A DNA stretch of 8,233 bases, taken from the NCBI GenBank assembly GCA_945834965.1, contig CAMAHZ010000048.1, positions 1 through 8,233 on the forward strand. The letters are read 5' to 3'. The position numbers and the translations under genes were made by a program. Numbering within the stretch: the first letter of the stretch is position 1; every line of letters begins with the position of its first letter. Under the pieces are notes generated by a model. The model did not search any database and had not been told where the DNA came from. It was given only the letters and a program-made list of their open reading frames with translations. The DNA is from an uncultured Clostridia bacterium. Its GTDB lineage: Bacteria > Bacillota > Clostridia > Christensenellales > Borkfalkiaceae. Shown here piece after piece: positions 6,642 through 8,233 of this stretch.

Positions 6642-6784
6642 CATACAAAAAAAGTAATATTCAAGCGGAGGCAAAAATAAAATATATCGTCGAAAGCGGA
6701 AAAATATATTCCCGTAAATTAGTGTTTTTGCGACACGTTCGTCTTAAATTCGACGGTTTAGATTTGCTATTATAGGTGGGCAAC
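6642..6784. other. AT-rich intergenic spacer before the deacetylase gene
   Basis: These 143 nt must hold the promoter of the deacetylase and SSB-like gene pair, because a strong terminator lies just upstream. No clear sigma-A promoter is visible. TATTAT (6768-6773) would start transcription inside the ribosome binding site, and TAAAAT (6678-6683) has no -35 partner at a proper distance. A sporulation sigma factor would be reasonable for a PdaB-like gene, but I see no convincing match. An SD-like GCGGAGG (6665-6671) has no start codon after it. CGTCGAA and TTCGACG form a widely spaced 7-bp dyad of unknown meaning. Confidence 0.4.
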
Positions 6785-7555
6785 TTGGCGATAATCGTAA
6801 AATTAAAAAAAGTAATTGCGGTAATTTTTGTTGCGGTTTTAGTGGTTGCGCTGTCGCTCGGGGTGCGCTTTAGCGGCGCTTACGCAGTCTGGCAGGGCGG
6901 CACGGTAAGGCAACTCCCCGTGTATTCGGTGGAAAGGCAGGATAAAAATATCTCTATCTCTTTCGACTGCGCTTGGGGCGTCGACCACACCGACGAAATC
7001 TTAAAAGCCCTGCGGATAGGTGAAGTTAAAGCCACTTGGTTTATGGTAGAGTTTTGGGCGGAAAAGTACCCCGACTACGTAAAAAAGATTGATAACGCAG
7101 GTCACGAAATAGGTACTCACTCGTCAACCCACAGCTATATGTCCAAGCAAAACGCCGAAGAAATCCGCTTAGAGCTTAAAACTTCGTCCGAAGCTATTAA
7201 TAAGGTTACGGGTAAAGAAGTAGAGCTATTCCGCCCGCCCTACGGCGACTACGACGACGAGCTTATAAAAACCGCAACCGAAGAAGGGTATTATTCCATT
7301 CAATGGGACGTAGACAGCCTCGACTGGAAGGACTTATCCGCAACCGATATCGCTATGCGCGTTATAAGCAAGGTGCAGTCGGGCTCGATAATTTTAATGC
7401 ACAACAACGGCTTACATACGGCGGAAGCCGTGCCAATAATTATAGAGACGCTTAAAAACAAGGGTTACACCTTCGTGCCTATAGGCGAGCTTATCTATAG
7501 GGATAATTACACGATAGACGTAAACGGCAGGCAAATTCCGTCAAAGTACTTTTAA
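6785..7555 (+). CDS. Membrane-anchored polysaccharide deacetylase, PdaB-like (NodB fold)
   Basis: This is a carbohydrate esterase family 4 (NodB homology) protein, predicted to remove acetyl groups from N-acetylated cell-wall or spore-cortex sugars outside the membrane. At 256 aa it fits the PdaB-like sporulation group. An N-terminal hydrophobic segment (about 8-27) is preceded by Lys-rich KLKK. It is followed by AYA (32-34), a possible signal peptidase I site, so the protein is either anchored or secreted. NodB motifs: SFDCAW (59-64), keeping the catalytic Asp61 but with Cys where FDD enzymes have the second Asp; HSSTH (112-116) with the two metal-binding His; RPPYG (150-154); DVDSLDW (175-181); and LMHN (205-208), whose His is in the catalytic region. 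The TTG at 6785 is preferred because AGGTGG (6774-6779) lies 5 nt before it. A GTG at 6776 would add three residues but lies inside that ribosome binding site. The SSB-like gene follows with its SD overlapping this stop codon. Confidence 0.88.
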   Translation: MAIIVKLKKVIAVIFVAVLVVALSLGVRFSGAYAVWQGGTVRQLPVYSVERQDKNISISFDCAWGVDHTDEILKALRIGEVKATWFMVEFWAEKYPDYVKKIDNAGHEIGTHSSTHSYMSKQNAEEIRLELKTSSEAINKVTGKEVELFRPPYGDYDDELIKTATEEGYYSIQWDVDSLDWKDLSATDIAMRVISKVQSGSIILMHNNGLHTAEAVPIIIETLKNKGYTFVPIGELIYRDNYTIDVNGRQIPSKYF

Positions 7556-7566
7556 GGAGTAGAAAT

Positions 7567-8233
7567 ATGAATAACAATTTAAACGAAAAGAACAACAAGG
7601 TCTATATCTGCGGTACGGTGGAAAGCGACGCAGTATTCTCTCACGAAGTGTTTGGCGAAGGCTTTTACGAGCTGTTCGTCAAGGTCAACAGGCTGTCGGG
7701 TCAAGCAGACTTACTGCCCGTAACCATATCCGAACGCCTTTTAGGTCAGGGGCTTAAAAGGGGAGACGAGCTGTGCGCCTTAGGGCAATTCCGCTCGTAC
7801 AACAAGCTCGAAAACGGCAAATCAAGGTTAATGCTAACCGTATTCGTCAGGGAGATTTTAGAAAGTCACCCTGCAAAAAACCCCAACTCTATAGTACTTT
7901 CGGGGTATATATGCAAACCTCCCGTGTACCGCACCACGCCCTTTAATCGGGAAATTGCCGACCTTTTAATTGCGGTCAACCGCTCGTACAATAAAAGCGA
8001 TTATATCCCTGCCATAGCTTGGGGAAGAAACGCCCGTTTCGTGCGCAACCTATCTGTAGGCGATAAAATTGCTTTATCGGGCAGAATACAGTCCCGCGAA
8101 TATCAAAAGAAACAGCCCGACGAAAGCTTTGTAACGATGACCGCCTACGAAGTATCGGTATCCAAGCTCGCCGCCTTCGACGACGACTCGGAGTTTGATA
8201 TTGACGAAGAGTTTGACCTATACACCGCAAATA
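7567..8233 (+). CDS. SSB-like protein with two OB folds, 3' end cut by the window
   Basis: This is a predicted single-stranded-DNA-binding protein with two OB-fold regions in one chain. The frame stays open from the ATG to the right edge (222 codons), so the C-terminus is missing. The first region (about 11-98) is divergent: KVYICGTVESDAVFSHEVFGEGFY, then LLPVTISERLL and GQFRSYNKLENGKSRLMLTVF. The second (about 108-200) is closer to classical SSB: IVLSGYICKPPVYRTTP, ADLLIAVNRSYNKSDYIPAIAWGRNARFV, then GDKIALSGRIQSREYQKK and the closing strand AYEVSVSKL. An acidic stretch follows (DDDSEFDIDEEFD, 205-217), resembling the start of an SSB acidic tail, although the terminal tip cannot be seen. AAGGAG (7554-7559) lies 7 nt before the ATG and overlaps the TAA of the deacetylase gene, so the two are probably co-transcribed and coupled. 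It may be an accessory SSB paralogue rather than the main ssb. Function beyond ssDNA binding is not known. Confidence 0.82.
   Translation, partial: MNNNLNEKNNKVYICGTVESDAVFSHEVFGEGFYELFVKVNRLSGQADLLPVTISERLLGQGLKRGDELCALGQFRSYNKLENGKSRLMLTVFVREILESHPAKNPNSIVLSGYICKPPVYRTTPFNREIADLLIAVNRSYNKSDYIPAIAWGRNARFVRNLSVGDKIALSGRIQSREYQKKQPDESFVTMTAYEVSVSKLAAFDDDSEFDIDEEFDLYTAN

Noticed and set aside
6642..6649. CATACAAA as a sigma-E-like -10 box for the PdaB-like gene
   Set aside because: The -35 position would fall inside the terminator stem, and the distance to the start codon is over 130 nt. A chance match is more likely.
6776..6784. GTG start for the deacetylase, three codons upstream
   Set aside because: That GTG is part of the AGGTGG site that serves the TTG at 6785, and no SD precedes it. 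The difference is only three residues.
7976..8230. Arg-rich minus-strand open frame opposite the SSB-like gene
   Set aside because: Its low-complexity composition is that of an antisense shadow, and the plus strand here encodes a clear OB fold.

Overview
The window suggests a bacterial chromosome of the Firmicutes type, most likely an anaerobic member of the Clostridia. The signs are AAGGAG-type ribosome binding sites, a textbook sigma-A promoter, an aspS-gatCAB operon that makes Asn-tRNA by the indirect route, a PdaB-like polysaccharide deacetylase of the kind found in spore-forming lineages, and a two-OB-fold SSB-like protein. I cannot place it below class with confidence. All genes lie on the plus strand. 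I see no mobile element, CRISPR array, tRNA or rRNA.

Layout. Bases 1-114 are noncoding and carry two adjacent hairpins with 9-bp stems. Next is rarA (115-1428), an AAA+ ATPase of replication-fork maintenance. A 238-nt spacer (1429-1666) is the richest regulatory stretch: several inverted repeats, a perfect TTGACA-17-TATAAT promoter whose -10 box lies inside a 9+9 bp palindrome, a 19-nt tandem repeat and a leader hairpin. It precedes the operon aspS (1667-3409), gatC (3431-3724), gatA (3721-5172) and gatB (5169-6584). The three gat genes are joined by 4-nt start/stop overlaps, and the operon closes with a strong intrinsic terminator (6606-6641). After a 143-nt AT-rich spacer comes a second, short operon: a membrane-anchored NodB-type deacetylase (6785-7555), then an SSB-like gene (7567 to beyond the right edge) whose ribosome binding site overlaps the deacetylase stop codon.

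How the genes work together. AspS carries a His where discriminating enzymes have Leu (RDHGG motif), which suggests that it charges both tRNA-Asp and tRNA-Asn with aspartate. GatCAB would then amidate Asp-tRNA-Asn to Asn-tRNA-Asn, and would act on Glu-tRNA-Gln if GlnRS is absent. Co-transcription fits that coupling.

The genes themselves are ordinary housekeeping genes and I found no evidence for a new biological system. The points most worth a second look are the palindromic promoter and repeat-bearing leader of aspS-gatCAB, the tandem hairpins at the left edge with the missing Shine-Dalgarno sequence of rarA, and the coupling of the deacetylase with the two-OB protein.
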